This document shows, piece by piece, positions 59,500 to 60,173 of a stretch of DNA of 60,173 bases. The notes under the pieces were generated by a model. That model ran no database searches. It saw only the letters and a list, made by a program, of their open reading frames with translations, and was not told the origin of the DNA. The DNA comes from Stenotrophomonas sp. UBA7346 (lineage in GTDB: Bacteria > Pseudomonadota > Gammaproteobacteria > Xanthomonadales > Xanthomonadaceae): the NCBI GenBank assembly GCA_002471015.1, contig DKPB01000044.1, positions 683-60,855 on the forward strand. Reading direction: 5' to 3'. Position 1 is the stretch's first letter, and each line of letters begins with the position of its first letter. Both the position numbers and the translations under genes were made by a program.

Positions 59500-60085
59500 G
59501 TAGTGCCGAGCCATGCTCGGCAGCGACTTTTTCCCCTGATCCGGACGTCCCTCACGCGTTCCTGAGCAAAAAATGGCGGCTTCGCGGCCCTCCTCACCGA
59601 AGCCCTGTAGTGCCGAGCCATGCTCGGCAAAGGCTTTCCCAGCAATCCGGCCGCCCCCGGTGCGCATCCAAGTGGACGCGTGACGACTTCGCGGCATACG
59701 CCACACGGAGCCGTGTAGTGCCGAGCCATGCTCGGCAAAGGCTTTCCCAGCAATCCGGCCGCCCCGATGCGCATCTAAATGGATGCGAGACGACGTCGCG
59801 GCATACGCCACCCGCAGCCGTGTAGTGCCGAGCCATGCTCTGCAAAGGCTTTCCCAGCAATCCGGCCGCCATTGATGCGCATCCACTGGATGCGAGACGA
59901 CTCCGCGGCAATACCACCCGGAGCCATGTAGTGCCGAGCCATGCTCGGCAGAGGCTTTCCCAGCAATCCGGCCGCCCCCGGTGCGCATCCAAATGGATGC
60001 GAGACGACTTCGCGGCATACGGCATACGCCACCCGCAGCCTTTGCCGAGCCATGCTCGGCAAAGGCTTTCCCGGCAATCCAGTCG
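59500..60085. repeat. six-copy SMAG array, ~107-116-bp period, right of mgs
   Basis: Fills most of the 778-base right end. Forward SMAG copies start at 59500, 59607, 59715, 59822, 59938 and about 60043 (headless). Copies share AAAGGCTTTCCCAGCAATCC, a GTGCGCATCCA...TGGATGCG dyad and GACGACTTCGCGGCATACGC. Copy four has a TCTGCA change in the stem. The stretch 59396-59499 has no gene and no repeat. Confidence 0.92.
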
Positions 60086-60145
60086 CGGCTTTGCGTGATC
60101 GGCCTATCGGCCGCTTCGCGGCCTGTGCTGCGCCTGCCGGTACCC

Positions 60146-60167
60146 GCGGGGCAAAGAAAAACCCCGC
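60146..60167. terminator. hairpin near the window edge
   Basis: GCGGGG / CCCCGC stem with a ten-base A-rich loop (CAAAGAAAAA). It may terminate a gene that lies to the right of the window. No run of T follows, so support is weak. Confidence 0.35.
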
Positions 60168-60173
60168 TGCTTG

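Noticed and set aside
58100..60085. Insertion sequence or integron around mgs
   Set aside because: No transposase or integrase frame is present; the flanks are arrays of short palindromes.
1..60173. tRNA or rRNA genes
   Set aside because: No cloverleaf-like segment with T-loop and CCA-type end or rRNA-like stretch was noticed by eye; a covariance search was not possible.

Overview
The window is a high-GC chromosomal segment from a xanthomonad, most likely Stenotrophomonas. Evidence: the gene content (gltBD, plsB, pyrF, rep, tdk, opgD, mutM, phhA, many TonB-dependent receptors), Xanthomonadaceae-like proteins throughout, and many copies of a GTAG-headed palindrome (stem TGCCGAGC / GCTCGGCA, loop CAT) that matches the SMAG repeats described in S. 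maltophilia. No tRNA, rRNA, prophage, insertion sequence or CRISPR array was seen. Coding is dense and chromosomal in character; nearly every gap longer than 300 bases is filled by repeat clusters.

Layout, left to right. 41-3333: an SDR oxidoreductase with a basic tail, a small Cys-rich protein, and a type IB topoisomerase flanked by two I78-type inhibitor lipoproteins. 3637-9685: glutamate synthase gltB and gltD with two hairpin repeats between them. 10051-12854: ttcA, rdgC and a YgjP-like metallopeptidase, all leftward. 12923-17225: a TonB-dependent receptor translationally coupled to a secreted PHP metallohydrolase, then a YdcH-like small protein. 17876-22564: plsB with a lipoprotein gene, then pyrF coupled to a lipoprotein acid phosphatase (to 23463). 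23669-28128: yceH, a GNAT acetyltransferase, rep and tdk. 28289-35071: opgD, a DUF4380 protein, mutM, an EF-hand protein coupled to a fatty-acid desaturase, and a divergent ABC ATPase. 35863-43000: a class A acid phosphatase, a GH18 glycosidase, a TonB-dependent receptor, an AIM24 protein and a patatin lipoprotein. 43222-47465: an Lrp regulator divergent from phhA, a membrane protein, and a NarL-type two-component pair. 47676-48964: a dmeR/dmeF metal-efflux pair around a palindromic operator. 49113-53670: an iron-siderophore cluster (receptor, two small membrane proteins, PepSY membrane protein). 53877-58015: a four-gene operon, DUF3348 - DUF802 - OmpA/MotB-like - DUF2894. 58523-59395: a double-domain methylglyoxal synthase-like gene bracketed by repeat arrays.

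The most interesting system is the four-gene operon at 53877-58015. The DUF802 protein has the transmembrane architecture of MotA/TolQ/ExbB channel proteins followed by about 500 residues of helical tail. The next protein has a MotB-like membrane segment with an aspartate (D21) and an OmpA peptidoglycan-binding domain. Together they look like a proton-driven, wall-anchored motor resembling ZorAB of Zorya, but without the Zorya effectors and with two uncharacterised partners. Other points: a duplicated methylglyoxal synthase domain with a degenerate first copy, a thymidine kinase that has lost its zinc site, an RcnR-type metal sensor whose operator abuts its own start, and a repeat-derived C-terminus on the PepSY protein.

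The repeats form several families: SMAG palindromes (single, inverted pairs, clusters); pyrimidine-rich hairpins (CCCTCCC...GGGAGGG); GTAGCCCGGGTAAGCGCAGC elements; GGAGCGGCGTCAGCCGCGAAGC-type elements; and compound tandem arrays with periods near 88, 97, 107-116, 157 and 178 bp. They explain most of the non-coding sequence and also create many spurious open frames.
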